A stretch of DNA of 64,000 nucleotides from Ohtaekwangia koreensis (GCF_900167975.1 NZ_FUZU01000004.1:310001-374000); one strand, 5' to 3'; counted from the first letter of the stretch, positions 36,357 through 46,160 are shown. A program made the numbers and translations. The notes: generated from the sequence alone by a model not told the origin.

Positions 36357-37955
36357 TCAGTATCCTGGATTATGCGACAAATTTGGATTCGCGTCCAGAA
36401 CGGATTGAGGTATATCAAATATTATCCGGTGATCACCATTGGGTACGTGGGTCAACCATGACTTCGATGTAAATACACCAAATCGAATCAGGTCTTGTCT
36501 GCGATGAAACTCGGCAGCAAATTCATATCCCAACTCGTCCAGAAATCTACCGTATTGTATATCATCGCCACCTTCCGTGGTGAGCATTACACCAGCTTTA
36601 TAGGTGCCATAATTATATTTACTTCCCTCTTGCAGCTCGGCTCCGGTTACGGTTGCCTTATCAGGATCCGTTGAGAATGCGCGTTGTCGTACGGTTGTCA
36701 CGATTTCCGCAGCAGCATCAGCCTGGCCTTTTCTCAATAAACATTCTGCTTTGATCATGAGTGCATCTGCATATCGGAAAAAGGGCACATCATTACTAAT
36801 GGCATTTCCGGTTACACCGCGTTCAATTTCAAATTTACCTACACGGTATCCTTCATATTCCTGGGTTTCATCAACATTACCAATTTGTTTGGTATAGTTG
36901 AGTTGTACATTTACCAATGCAGGGTCCATTGAATTATATACCGGGCTGCCGTCACTCGCAAACTGTGGACCACGTATCCATATATTCAGACGGCTATCAT
37001 CCTCATCATACGTATCAATGAATTGAGGAATAGCACAGCTTCCACCCCAGGGCTGAGAGCCCAGATCGTATGTGGCAGCACTCGAAGGATGCAACGTCTT
37101 CCAGGGATAGTGGAACCAGCCCGAACGTGTCGCATCGAAAACAATCGAGAAAATCTGCTCATCGGAGTTTTCGTTCTCTACTATAAAATTTGATTGATAG
37201 TTACTTTCAAGCTGGAAACCTCCGTTAGTAATAATATCATCTACTTGTTCGATGGCTTCGTCCCATTTTGTTTGCCCTATATACACCGAAGCGTTCAGGT
37301 ATACCTTTGCCAGCACCATGCGTGCAGCCCACTTGTTCATTTTACCATATACCTTTTCTTCACTGAGAACAGGGATTACCTCCAGTAGTTCGCTCTCGAT
37401 AAAGTCGAAAACTTCTGCTCGTGTGTTCTGTTCGGGTAGAAAATCTTTCTTCGACAAATCATCCTCCGTTACTATAGGAACATTGCCAAAATTATCGAGG
37501 AGTAAGTAATAATAAAATGCGCGTAGCGCTCTTAGTTCCTCAACGAGCGTACCTACGTCCTCCATACTTTCATATGTACCGATAGCGCTGTTCAAAATAT
37601 TCAGCGCATTATATACTCTGCTCCACAAAGCACCGGGCTGAGACTGAAATGAATTCCAGGTATGCATGTGCATAGCCTTATAGGTACCACCATCCACCCA
37701 GCCATTCGGGCGTGCAGGTGTAACAATAATATCTGCGCATTCTTCCTGTAGATCAAAAAAGCCATGCCATCCAAACATAACATTGGTAAGGCTGGTATAT
37801 ACCGGGGCAGTAAGTGCCTGCAGGATCTCCGGGGAGTTACCTAAATCTTTATCCGTTAATACATCGGTTGGCGTCTCATCGAGGTCGGTACAGGAGCATA
37901 TAAAGCTTAGCAAAAAAAACGATGCTATAAATATCTTTCTATTCAATGTTTTCAT
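36357..37955 (-). CDS. RagB/SusD family nutrient-binding lipoprotein (SusD-2)
   Basis: The 532-residue lipoprotein has lipobox SFICSC and the SusD fold: LRALRAFYYYLLLDNFGNVPIV near the centre of the first half, and FRYADALMIKAECLLRKGQADAA before the C-terminal domain. It starts 19 bp after the SusC-2 stop and ends at a terminator, so this is a two-gene operon. It lacks accessory lipoproteins, unlike operon 1. Confidence 0.93.
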   Translation of the reverse strand: MKTLNRKIFIASFFLLSFICSCTDLDETPTDVLTDKDLGNSPEILQALTAPVYTSLTNVMFGWHGFFDLQEECADIIVTPARPNGWVDGGTYKAMHMHTWNSFQSQPGALWSRVYNALNILNSAIGTYESMEDVGTLVEELRALRAFYYYLLLDNFGNVPIVTEDDLSKKDFLPEQNTRAEVFDFIESELLEVIPVLSEEKVYGKMNKWAARMVLAKVYLNASVYIGQTKWDEAIEQVDDIITNGGFQLESNYQSNFIVENENSDEQIFSIVFDATRSGWFHYPWKTLHPSSAATYDLGSQPWGGSCAIPQFIDTYDEDDSRLNIWIRGPQFASDGSPVYNSMDPALVNVQLNYTKQIGNVDETQEYEGYRVGKFEIERGVTGNAISNDVPFFRYADALMIKAECLLRKGQADAAAEIVTTVRQRAFSTDPDKATVTGAELQEGSKYNYGTYKAGVMLTTEGGDDIQYGRFLDELGYEFAAEFHRRQDLIRFGVFTSKSWLTHVPNGDHRIIFDIPQSVLDANPNLSHNPGY

Positions 37956-37973
37956 AAAGTGATGCTTTAAGAA

Positions 37974-40946
37974 TTAAAATGTGAGATTAACCCCAAGCGT
38001 AAAAGTTCGGGTTGTCGGATACTTGTCACGATCATCGTTACCCGGGGCCAGTCCTGTGCGGGTTACCTCCGGATCTATACCCTTATATCCCGTGATGGTT
38101 GCCAGGTTCGAACCAGCTATATATACCCGCGCATTTTTAAAGGTCTTCGTCTTGTCGCGATTGAAATTATACCCAATAGTGACGTTGTCAATCTTCCAGA
38201 AATCTCCATCTTCTATATAATAGCTTACGTATGATTGAGGACTCGCCAATGTAAGTCCATCAATTTTATCGTATGATGTTCTGAGCCTGTTATATACTAT
38301 CGTTGGATTCTCATAGAACATTCGTTGAAAATTCAGAACCTGGTAATCAAAAGCACCACGCATGGTTATACTCATATCAAAGTTTCCATACTTCATGTAA
38401 TTGTTCCATGCGAGGTACCACTGGGGCAATCCATTTCCAAGAATCTGGCGATCATCTTCTGTTGCATCTGCAATCGGCTTAACTTCACCGTTCGCTCCCT
38501 GGATAAGCCATGTACCTTCCCCTGCATTATCCGGATCTTCTTCCAACCCAACACTTTTATAGCCATAGAAACTTCCGATCGCTTTTCCTACTTCGATCTT
38601 GTGTGTAGTCATCTGGATGGGATCGCCTGTATACCCTGCATAGAAAAAGTCATTCTCTACTTTGAATTTTTCATTGGACAATGATTTGAGTTTATTCTTG
38701 TTCAAGGAATAATTGAAATTTGTAGTCCACTCAAATTTATCATTCTTCACCGCTATAATATTCAGTGATATCTCAACGCCTTTATTCGTCATAGTAGCAG
38801 CATTGGCGCGCGTAGTGCTAATCAGGTTGGGTGGTACCGGAACAGGATAGTCAAACACCAGGTCCTCCAGCTTGCGATCATAATAATCAATTGTACCGGA
38901 AACCCTGCTATCAACGACACTAAAATCAAGACCTATATTATACTCTATATTGGTTTCCCACCCCAGATCAGGATTGGTATTTGCAACCGGCTGAAGTATA
39001 CTTACCCAATCAGTACCATTGAAATAAAATTGTGAAGCACTATATGCATAGCGTGTGAGTGATTGATAAGGGTCGGTTGATATAGATCCGGTTCGTCCAT
39101 ACCCTACCCGCAGCTTCAACATATTGATAGCCGCTACATCAGAAAGAAAACCTTCTTTACTGATCGTCCATCCTGCAGAAACGGAAGGGAATAGTCCCCA
39201 CTTGTTATCATTTCCAAAACGCGAAGAGCCTTCGTAGCGAACACTCGCCAACACGTTATACTTGTCATTAAATCCATATCCTACACGTCCGAAAAAACCA
39301 ATCAGTTTCCAATCGGATTTATAGCTATCAACACCTGCTCCAGAAAGACCTTCCTTTAAAGCTCTTCCCTGCTCAATGCTGTGATACGAAAAATTATCGG
39401 TTGGAAAATTAAAGTTAGTTATGGACGATCCTGAGTTTGTATAATCTATATAGCTATAGCCTAACAAACCTGAAATTCTGTGCAGGCCAAATGACTTGGT
39501 ATAGTCTGCTGTTAAATCCAGGAAGTTCTCGGTCGTGGCACCATTGCCTACATAAGCAACACCATTTCTTCCATCACGAACATTGGAGATATGCTTCTTC
39601 GTTTGATATGTACCTGTCTCATTACTCCATTGATGCTGTGAGCCGACAATTTTCAATTCAAGATTATCCACGGGAAAATAACTCATGGAACCGGTTAACC
39701 ATGTCCACTGAGATTTGTCGTCATATACCTGTTCTTTTATTAAGGACAATGGATTTTCATACTGGAATTGATCACCATGTTCAACCCAGTCTCCATTTTC
39801 ATCTTTCACTGCATCCGTTGGATTTCGAATCAATGCTTGTCTATAGGTCCAGCCATTGAAACTTCCATACTTTTGAAGTCCTTTCAGTACGTTGAAATTT
39901 ACTTTCAACTTGTCTTCTATAATATAGTGCGTCAGATCCATTCTTAATTTGAACTCTTCGTTGTTGGACCCGATGAACATACCATCTGCTTTTTGATAAC
40001 TCACGTTCGCGGCATATTGTGTAAGACTTGTTCCACCACGTAATGAAATATTATGGAAATGATTGATCGGCTTACGCGTGATCTCATCCAGCCAGTCCGT
40101 GGTTGCACCGAGGTCATAAGAAGGATCAATCACTCCTTCGGTTATGCGTGCTCTTACGTCTCCCGCATCCATAAAATTAGCTTTCCTGTTAAAGGACTCA
40201 GTCGCTACATATCCGGAATACTCCACTACAGGCTGAAGACCTGCCTTTGCTTTTTTTGTAGTGATTAAGATGACACCATTCTTACCCCGGGTTCCATATA
40301 TAGCGGATGCGGAAGCATCTTTCAAAACATCAATCGACTCTATATCATTCGGTGATATAGAATTCATATCCCCGGTATATCCGTCAATTAAAACCAAGGG
40401 AGCGGAAGATCCATAGATTGATGTGATACCACGCAAAAGAATTTCTACTCCCGCATCCGGATCACCTGAAGAAGTGCTCAAGGTTAATCCGGCAACTTTA
40501 CCACGCAATAATTCACCAGCATTACGCACCGCTCCAGGAACAAATTCATTGGGCTTAACTTGCGTCACGGCGGTGGTTACATCTTGTTTGCGTTGCGTTC
40601 CATAACCTATAACAACGACCTCTTGCAATGAGGCTATATCGGGTGTTAGTCTCACATCGATTTGAGATTGATTACCTACCGTAAACTCCTCTGTCCCATA
40701 TCCAACAAAACTTATCACAAGAACGGATTCCGGGCCGGGCACAGTGATCACAAATTTTCCATCGACATCTGTTGTTGTTCCATTGGTGGTACCCTTTAGA
40801 ACGATGTTAACTCCAGGCATGCCTTCATTGGTTTCGGACAGAACAGAACCATTCACGGTCTGTTGTGCGTAACCATCCTTCGCGGCTATCAGCGTCAATA
40901 CCCAAAACGCAAGCCGGAACATTTTCTTTGTAAAAAATTCCTTCAT
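37974..40946 (-). CDS. SusC/RagA-type TonB-dependent outer-membrane transporter (SusC-2)
   Basis: The 990-residue transporter has a signal peptide ending near GYAQQ, a regulatory-like beta domain with MPGVNIVLKGT, the SusC signature VVVIGYGTQRKQDVTTAV, a plug with LRGKVAGLTL and GTRGKNGVILITTK, and a barrel ending in FTLGVNLTF. It would transport an oligomer across the outer membrane with SusD-2. Its upstream region is the most heavily decorated with inverted repeats in the window, which suggests tight regulation. Confidence 0.95.
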   Translation of the reverse strand: MKEFFTKKMFRLAFWVLTLIAAKDGYAQQTVNGSVLSETNEGMPGVNIVLKGTTNGTTTDVDGKFVITVPGPESVLVISFVGYGTEEFTVGNQSQIDVRLTPDIASLQEVVVIGYGTQRKQDVTTAVTQVKPNEFVPGAVRNAGELLRGKVAGLTLSTSSGDPDAGVEILLRGITSIYGSSAPLVLIDGYTGDMNSISPNDIESIDVLKDASASAIYGTRGKNGVILITTKKAKAGLQPVVEYSGYVATESFNRKANFMDAGDVRARITEGVIDPSYDLGATTDWLDEITRKPINHFHNISLRGGTSLTQYAANVSYQKADGMFIGSNNEEFKLRMDLTHYIIEDKLKVNFNVLKGLQKYGSFNGWTYRQALIRNPTDAVKDENGDWVEHGDQFQYENPLSLIKEQVYDDKSQWTWLTGSMSYFPVDNLELKIVGSQHQWSNETGTYQTKKHISNVRDGRNGVAYVGNGATTENFLDLTADYTKSFGLHRISGLLGYSYIDYTNSGSSITNFNFPTDNFSYHSIEQGRALKEGLSGAGVDSYKSDWKLIGFFGRVGYGFNDKYNVLASVRYEGSSRFGNDNKWGLFPSVSAGWTISKEGFLSDVAAINMLKLRVGYGRTGSISTDPYQSLTRYAYSASQFYFNGTDWVSILQPVANTNPDLGWETNIEYNIGLDFSVVDSRVSGTIDYYDRKLEDLVFDYPVPVPPNLISTTRANAATMTNKGVEISLNIIAVKNDKFEWTTNFNYSLNKNKLKSLSNEKFKVENDFFYAGYTGDPIQMTTHKIEVGKAIGSFYGYKSVGLEEDPDNAGEGTWLIQGANGEVKPIADATEDDRQILGNGLPQWYLAWNNYMKYGNFDMSITMRGAFDYQVLNFQRMFYENPTIVYNRLRTSYDKIDGLTLASPQSYVSYYIEDGDFWKIDNVTIGYNFNRDKTKTFKNARVYIAGSNLATITGYKGIDPEVTRTGLAPGNDDRDKYPTTRTFTLGVNLTF

Positions 40947-41030
40947 AGAATAGTGTTAATAGTGTACGTCATTTATATATTAAATGTAACACTGACACCA
41001 TGCGATAATTCACGCTATATTAACTAATGC

Positions 41031-41046
41031 TAATAGTATATTATCC
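41031..41046. promoter_or_regulatory. TAATAGTATATTATCC element upstream of SusC-2
   Basis: This agrees at 14 of 16 positions with the element upstream of the hydroxyproline operon (46211-46226), in the same orientation and at a similar distance from the start codon (85 versus 79 bp). Confidence 0.5.
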
Positions 41047-41105
41047 CTCGATTAAAGGTATCATTTAACACATTAACCGATGTATCTATATATGTATAGT
41101 ATAAG

Positions 41106-41130
41106 TATCACAACAATTTACGTTGTGATA
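41106..41130. repeat. 9-bp perfect inverted repeat upstream of SusC-2
   Basis: Arms TATCACAAC (41106-41114) and GTTGTGATA (41122-41130) with a 7-nt spacer form a typical operator-sized dyad, 160 bp upstream of the SusC-2 ATG. Confidence 0.6.
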
Positions 41131-41290
41131 TATATGATAAAAAATAAGGACGTATTGATAGCAAGCCAGAACAGTATGCTATGGCAAATAGAATTATCAG
41201 GTATATATTGAACTCTATACCGAAACAAAAAAAATACTATTAACGAATTTACTTTACTATTGAACAATAGCTTATAAGATATTATCCCAT

Positions 41291-41310
41291 TGTGATATTA
41301 TTTTATCACA
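41291..41310. repeat. 7-bp perfect inverted repeat TGTGATA-6-TATCACA
   Basis: Arms at 41291-41297 and 41304-41310. It shares the TGTGATA half-site with the dyad at 41106-41130, with the half-sites oriented the opposite way round. It lies 345 bp upstream of SusC-2 and 54 bp before the terminator hairpin of the next operon. Confidence 0.55.
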
Positions 41311-41363
41311 AACTATATGCATGGAATGGGTTACATCTTCTGAACACAGCAATAATCATGGAA

Positions 41364-41393
41364 ATAAAAAAAAGCCGGAAAAAATTCCCGGCC
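41364..41393 (-). terminator. Terminator of the hydroxyproline operon
   Basis: A GCCGGAA/TTCCCGGC stem (one bulged C) with a short A/T loop is followed on the minus strand by a run of eight T. It starts 17 bp after the stop of the last gene (41410). Confidence 0.8.
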
Positions 41394-41409
41394 AGTTTGT
41401 TATTATCTC

Positions 41410-42657
41410 TTACTTAAATCTCTCCGGATCAAACGGGTCCAGTGGTATAGCAGTCTTTTCGTTATTCACCAGTGATGTCACTAACTGACCAGTGCCGGGT
41501 GCGAGGCTGAGCCCCATCATGGAATGACCGGTGGCAATTACGAGGTTTTTAAAACGTGTCGAGCGGCCAATATAGGGTAAACCATCCGGTGAGCACGGAC
41601 GCAGGCCACGCCAGACTTCTTCTTGTTTAGGGACAGCTACATTCATCTCAGGGTAGTACGCAGGAATAGTATTCACGATACCTTTCACTCGCTTCATATT
41701 AATAGATCGGTCTACGCCGTTGATTTCCATGGTGCCGCCAAACCTCAAAGAATTTCCCATTGGGGTAACGGCTACGCGACCTTCCAATAGAATAGATGGT
41801 ATATGTATATTCTTGGGAACATCATTTAGCGTAAAGCTATATCCTTTGCCTCCCTGAAGCGGAAGATCCAATCCAAGTTTCGAACTGAATATACCAGACC
41901 ACGCTCCTGTCGCCAATATATATTCATCAAACGTCCGATTCTCGCCAGAAGCTGCCATACTTGCAATAGAATCACTTTTAGTAGTAAAGTCTGTAACCGG
42001 TGTGTTCGTATGGAATGTTACATTATTCTTTTTCAGATAGTCGATTAAATTCTTAACCAACTGCTGAGGTATCAGGTGTGCATCTCCGGGAAAGTATACT
42101 CCACCGCGTACCGTTACCTTTACTTCCGGCTCAAGTTTTTGGATTTCTGTAGCCGAGAGAATCTGCGCCTCAATGCCATTCTTGTTGGCTATATGTGCAG
42201 TCTCTGCTTCCTCCTTCTCTGTTTCTTTTGTTTGGTATAGCATCAGCAAGCCGCGCTCCTGGTAACTGAAATCAAATGGGTTGTCGTGCGCCATTTGCTG
42301 GTACATAGCTTTACTATATATACTGATATCTTTCAGTGCCGGGATTGCGCGTGCTACGTGATCGTGTGTGGCGTGTTTATAAAACTGAATGCCCCACTTG
42401 ATAAGTTGTCCGTTGAGACGAGGCTTCACATAGAACGGGCTCTGCGCGTTAAACATCCACCGTATACCTTTCGAGATCATGCCGGGTGCCGCCAAGGGTA
42501 TAATATGACTCGGGACAATCATCCCTGCATTACCGACAGAACAATTGTCCAACAGATCGCCCTGATCAAATATCGTTACCGTGTGACCAGCCTTTACTAA
42601 ATAATATGCCGTGCTTAATCCTATAATTCCCCCGCCTATAATGGCAACGTTTTTCAT
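41410..42657 (-). CDS. FAD-dependent D-amino acid oxidase/dehydrogenase, probable cis-4-hydroxy-D-proline oxidase
   Basis: The 415-residue flavoprotein of the DadA/DAO family has an N-terminal FAD-binding motif IGGGIIG (residues 7-13) and a C-terminal GHSMMGLSLAPGTG segment that closes over the flavin. In hydroxyproline operons such an enzyme oxidises cis-4-hydroxy-D-proline to 1-pyrroline-4-hydroxy-2-carboxylate. The assignment rests mainly on the neighbours: epimerase, HPC-deaminase-like gene and aldehyde dehydrogenase in the same operon. It is the last gene, 42 bp after the epimerase, and a terminator follows. General D-amino acid dehydrogenase activity is the alternative. Confidence 0.88.
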   Translation of the reverse strand: MKNVAIIGGGIIGLSTAYYLVKAGHTVTIFDQGDLLDNCSVGNAGMIVPSHIIPLAAPGMISKGIRWMFNAQSPFYVKPRLNGQLIKWGIQFYKHATHDHVARAIPALKDISIYSKAMYQQMAHDNPFDFSYQERGLLMLYQTKETEKEEAETAHIANKNGIEAQILSATEIQKLEPEVKVTVRGGVYFPGDAHLIPQQLVKNLIDYLKKNNVTFHTNTPVTDFTTKSDSIASMAASGENRTFDEYILATGAWSGIFSSKLGLDLPLQGGKGYSFTLNDVPKNIHIPSILLEGRVAVTPMGNSLRFGGTMEINGVDRSINMKRVKGIVNTIPAYYPEMNVAVPKQEEVWRGLRPCSPDGLPYIGRSTRFKNLVIATGHSMMGLSLAPGTGQLVTSLVNNEKTAIPLDPFDPERFK

Positions 42658-42699
42658 GTGCTGATCTATTGATAGTTTATATATGATATATAGGTAAAA

Positions 42700-43701
42700 C
42701 TATATTACCTGAAAGCCGTGTGCATACGGGTCTTCTTCATCATCCATGATGATAGTGTTATACCCGGTAACCACAGCCCACCCTTCGATACTGGGTATAA
42801 TAGCAGGCTTGCCATGCAGATCGGTTTCTTCTTCCACACGCCCTATAAATTTAGAGCCGATTATACTTTCGTGAATGAAAGGCTCACCTTTCTGAAGTTT
42901 GCCTTTTGCGTGCCACTGCGCAAGACGTGCAGAAGTTCCCGTTCCACACGGTGAGCGATCTATAGCTTTATCTCCATAGAACACTGCATTACGGGCGGTT
43001 GACGATGAGTCGATCGGCTTGCCTGCCCATAGTATGTGACTGCATCCATTAATGGTCGGATCATCCGGATGAACAAAGGTATAGTTCGCATTTATGTTCT
43101 TCCGCAGCGTACGACTCCAGCCAATCAGCTGCTCAGCTTTGAAATGTTCCAGACCCGGAAAATTTTCCTGTACATCTACAATAGCGTAAAAATTACCACC
43201 ATAGGACACGTCCATTGTTAATGATCCGAGATCGGGACATTCCGCCACTATATTTTCGGCTGCGAGGTATGCTTTTATATTCCTGATCTTTACTGACTTT
43301 ACTTTCTTGCCTTCCTGTTTATAGTCTATGGTAATGATACCAGCCGGCACTTCGAGACGCAATGTGCCCGGAGTTTTGGGTGTGATCAATCCTTCCTCTA
43401 TAGCGATCGTCACAGTACCAATTGTACCATGGCCACACATCGGAAGACAGCCGCTGGTTTCAATAAAGAGTATACCCATGTCGTTCTGCGGATCGGTAGG
43501 CGGATATAGTATACTTCCGCTCATCATATCGTGGCCACGTGGTTCAAACATTAGTCCCTTACGGATCCAGTCATACTCCCGAAGAAAGTGCTGGCGCTTC
43601 TCGCTCATATTTTTACCTTCCAGAATTGGGCCTCCGCCCGCTACCAGTCTTACCGGGTTGCCACACGTGTGTGCATCGATGCAAAAAAAAGTTTTCCTCA
43701 A
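42700..43701 (-). CDS. 4-hydroxyproline 2-epimerase (proline racemase family)
   Basis: The 333-residue enzyme has both catalytic cysteines: Cys89 in PMCGHGTIG and Cys252 in SPCGTGTSA. Two Cys indicate an epimerase, whereas the related trans-3-hydroxyproline dehydratases have Thr in place of the second. It interconverts trans-4-hydroxy-L-proline and cis-4-hydroxy-D-proline, the first step of the pathway. The start is a TTG at 43701 that overlaps the ALDH stop as TTGA; the next in-frame Met (residue 32) would remove the conserved HTCGNPVR segment, so the TTG start is preferred. Translation is probably coupled to the aldehyde dehydrogenase. Confidence 0.93.
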   Translation of the reverse strand: MRKTFFCIDAHTCGNPVRLVAGGGPILEGKNMSEKRQHFLREYDWIRKGLMFEPRGHDMMSGSILYPPTDPQNDMGILFIETSGCLPMCGHGTIGTVTIAIEEGLITPKTPGTLRLEVPAGIITIDYKQEGKKVKSVKIRNIKAYLAAENIVAECPDLGSLTMDVSYGGNFYAIVDVQENFPGLEHFKAEQLIGWSRTLRKNINANYTFVHPDDPTINGCSHILWAGKPIDSSSTARNAVFYGDKAIDRSPCGTGTSARLAQWHAKGKLQKGEPFIHESIIGSKFIGRVEEETDLHGKPAIIPSIEGWAVVTGYNTIIMDDEEDPYAHGFQVI

Positions 43702-45188
43702 GCTTGTTGCAGATTAAAAGTTTCTATGGCGTTGTGTGTCCATGTTCCGTTCACACATCGTAAAATGTTCAGTTCATTTTTATTTTTCAATTCGAGCGGC
43801 AGCAGGTCTTCAGGAAAATCCTGGTAACATACAGGGCGTACGAAACGATATATAGCGTCTGTTCCCACGGATGTAAAACGACTATCTGTACTGGATGGAA
43901 AAGGGCCTCCGTGATGCATCGCTTTTGTTACCTCTACGCCAGTAGGCACTCCGTTGAAGATCAACCTTCCGCAGCGTGCATGCAACGAATCAACTACATC
44001 CTGATAGTCTGGTAATTCTTCCGGCAATCCAAAGATGGTGGCTGTCAATTGTCCTTTCAGTGATTCTATCACGGCGAGGAGTTGCTTTTCATTTTCACAT
44101 TTTACAATCAATGAATACGGGCCGAATACTTCTTCCTTTAAAACTGTATTTGCTATAAAGTTGTGAGCATCTACTAATGCAAGCCCCGGTGCGCCTTGTC
44201 TGTCCGTTGTCTCTGCTATACCTTCCACCAATCTCAGCACGCCTTTCTGTTTTAGCGCTTCCGATTTTTTATGTTTGTAACTGGCCGCTATACCGGTGTG
44301 CAACATCGTACCAGGAGCAGCCTGTGCTATTTCAGCTGACAGCTTATGAAGGAAAGGAGCGAGTCCATCTGTATCGATCGTGATGAGTAGACCTGGGTTC
44401 GTACAAAATTGTCCTGCGCCAAGCAAAATAGAAGAAGCCAGGGTGGGTGGCAATGTTTTATTCTCGCGCACAATACCTGGCAATACAACCACGGGATTTA
44501 TACTTCCCATTTCAGCAAAAACAGGTATAGGCTCTTCACGCTGGTTTGCTATATCAAAGAGGGCTTTTCCTCCCTGGTATGATCCTGTAAATGCTACGGC
44601 CTTTGTAAGCGGATGCTTTACCAATTGCTGGCCGGCTTCTATACTGGTATCTGTTACTTCCTGAAATATATCTTCATGAAGATTGCATTGCTGTAAAGCG
44701 GCACGAATTGCATTGGCCACGAGGTTTGACGTACGTGGATGTGCCGGATGACTCTTCACTACAACGGTACAGCCAGACGCCAACGCTGATGCAGTATCTC
44801 CGCCCGCGGTGGAAAATGCCAATGGAAAATTACTCGCTCCAAATACTACAACCGGCCCTACCGGATATAGCATCTTACGCAAATCCGGTTTCGGTGCAGG
44901 TTTGCGTTCGGGATCACCAGTATCAATGGATGCCTGTAGCCAGTCACCCGCTTCTAACAATTTCGCAAATGACTTTAACTGATTGGTTGTACGTCCGCGT
45001 TCATTTTTCAAACGCGGTTCTGGCAGGCATGTTTCTTCCATGGCAGCCTGAATCAATGCATCCCCTAACAGATCGATCTGTTCTGCTATAGCGTACAGAA
45101 ATTCTGCACGCTTCTGCGGTGTTATCTTCTTATATACTTGAAAAGCTTTCTCTGCACGATATAGTACATCTTCACGTTGGTCACTCAT
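43698..45188 (-). CDS. 2,5-dioxovalerate (alpha-ketoglutarate semialdehyde) dehydrogenase
   Basis: The 496-residue aldehyde dehydrogenase has catalytic Cys262 in GAGQFCTNPG and general base Glu226 in VFAEMGSINP, both typical of the NADP+-preferring type III KGSA dehydrogenases. It oxidises 2-oxoglutarate semialdehyde to 2-oxoglutarate, the last step of hydroxyproline catabolism; the same step occurs in oxidative L-arabinose and D-xylose pathways, so it could also serve arabinose. It begins 2 bp after the DapA-like gene and overlaps the epimerase by 4 bp. Confidence 0.92.
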   Translation of the reverse strand: MSDQREDVLYRAEKAFQVYKKITPQKRAEFLYAIAEQIDLLGDALIQAAMEETCLPEPRLKNERGRTTNQLKSFAKLLEAGDWLQASIDTGDPERKPAPKPDLRKMLYPVGPVVVFGASNFPLAFSTAGGDTASALASGCTVVVKSHPAHPRTSNLVANAIRAALQQCNLHEDIFQEVTDTSIEAGQQLVKHPLTKAVAFTGSYQGGKALFDIANQREEPIPVFAEMGSINPVVVLPGIVRENKTLPPTLASSILLGAGQFCTNPGLLITIDTDGLAPFLHKLSAEIAQAAPGTMLHTGIAASYKHKKSEALKQKGVLRLVEGIAETTDRQGAPGLALVDAHNFIANTVLKEEVFGPYSLIVKCENEKQLLAVIESLKGQLTATIFGLPEELPDYQDVVDSLHARCGRLIFNGVPTGVEVTKAMHHGGPFPSSTDSRFTSVGTDAIYRFVRPVCYQDFPEDLLPLELKNKNELNILRCVNGTWTHNAIETFNLQQA

Positions 45189-45190
45189 CT

Positions 45191-46132
45191 TTATACTTGT
45201 ATAGCTTTTTCTTTCTTTTTCAGGTTGAGATAGTCAGGTAATGCTGGGCGATTTTCAATTCCCTCGCGGATGATATTAAGAACCTCTTCGCGTTCTTTAC
45301 CAATAAGCGTCAATCGCGGAGCGCGCACAGTTTCGGTACCGATCCCGGCCTCTGCTTCCGCAAGTTTTATATACTGCACAAGCTTGCTATAGGTATCAAG
45401 TTCGAGCAAGGGCATGAACCAACGGTTAATCTCTACAGCTTCCTGTATACGACCGGCCTTCACCAGTCTATAGATCGCGACTGTTTCCGCAGGGAAAGCA
45501 CACACTAACCCGGCTACCCAGCCTTTTGCTCCCATCACCAGACTTTCCATGGCGAGGGTATCAACACCACTCATTATGCTGAAGCGGTCTCCGAAGCGAT
45601 TGATCATGCGCGTAACATTCACCACATCGCGTGTAGATTCTTTTACAGCATCTATATTTTTACAGGCTGCTAGTTCTTCAAACATATCCAGCGTAACTTC
45701 AACTTTATAGTCCACGGGATTATTATAGATCATGATCTGAAGATCAGTAGCTTCTGCTATAGCTTTGAAGTATGCAACCGTCTCCCGGTGATCTGATTTA
45801 TAGCGCATGGGTGGCAACATCATCAATCCGCTCAGACCTGCCTTCGCTGCTGACTCGGCAATCTTTACCGCTTCACGTGTTGAACCTTCTGCAATGTTTA
45901 ACACCACCGGAACCTTACCCTCTACTTTTTCAAGTGTATATTTCAGTAATGAATTCTTTTCTTCGTTTGTCAATACGCTTGACTCACCCAGCGTTCCTCC
46001 GATAATTATTCCATCCACTCCGGCATCAAGCTGTTTATCGATGTTCACACCAAACATATTAAAATCCAACGTGTCATCCTTTGTAAACTTCGTTGTAACG
46101 GCTGGAAAAACCCCTTCCCATGTAATCTTCAT
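45191..46132 (-). CDS. DapA-family protein, probable 1-pyrroline-4-hydroxy-2-carboxylate deaminase
   Basis: The 313-residue class I aldolase-fold protein of the DHDPS/NAL family has Tyr136 in MIYNNPV and Schiff-base Lys164 in AVKEST. In hydroxyproline operons this family member deaminates 1-pyrroline-4-hydroxy-2-carboxylate to 2-oxoglutarate semialdehyde, and its place directly before the KGSA dehydrogenase and epimerase supports that role rather than lysine biosynthesis. It is the first gene of the four-gene operon. A candidate -7 box and several inverted repeats lie in the 166 bp upstream. Confidence 0.88.
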   Translation of the reverse strand: MKITWEGVFPAVTTKFTKDDTLDFNMFGVNIDKQLDAGVDGIIIGGTLGESSVLTNEEKNSLLKYTLEKVEGKVPVVLNIAEGSTREAVKIAESAAKAGLSGLMMLPPMRYKSDHRETVAYFKAIAEATDLQIMIYNNPVDYKVEVTLDMFEELAACKNIDAVKESTRDVVNVTRMINRFGDRFSIMSGVDTLAMESLVMGAKGWVAGLVCAFPAETVAIYRLVKAGRIQEAVEINRWFMPLLELDTYSKLVQYIKLAEAEAGIGTETVRAPRLTLIGKEREEVLNIIREGIENRPALPDYLNLKKKEKAIQV

Positions 46133-46160
46133 AAGCTAGTCTATTTGGTTATATATGGCA

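Larger units (their letters stand above)
40947..41409. other. SusC-2 regulatory region and end of the hydroxyproline operon
   Basis: These 463 very AT-rich bp hold an element shared with the hydroxyproline operon (41031-41046), two perfect inverted repeats containing TGTGATA (41106-41130 and 41291-41310) and the terminator of the hydroxyproline operon (41364-41393). No gene is seen. Confidence 0.6.

Noticed and set aside
29656-41409. Two SusC/D operons as a recent tandem duplication
   Set aside because: SusC-1 and SusC-2 differ in length and in most visible segments outside the common SusC signatures, and the operons carry different accessory genes, so a recent duplication is not supported.
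45191-46132. DapA for lysine biosynthesis
   Set aside because: Family residues alone cannot tell the roles apart, but the tight operon with hydroxyproline epimerase and KGSA dehydrogenase makes the deaminase role much more likely.
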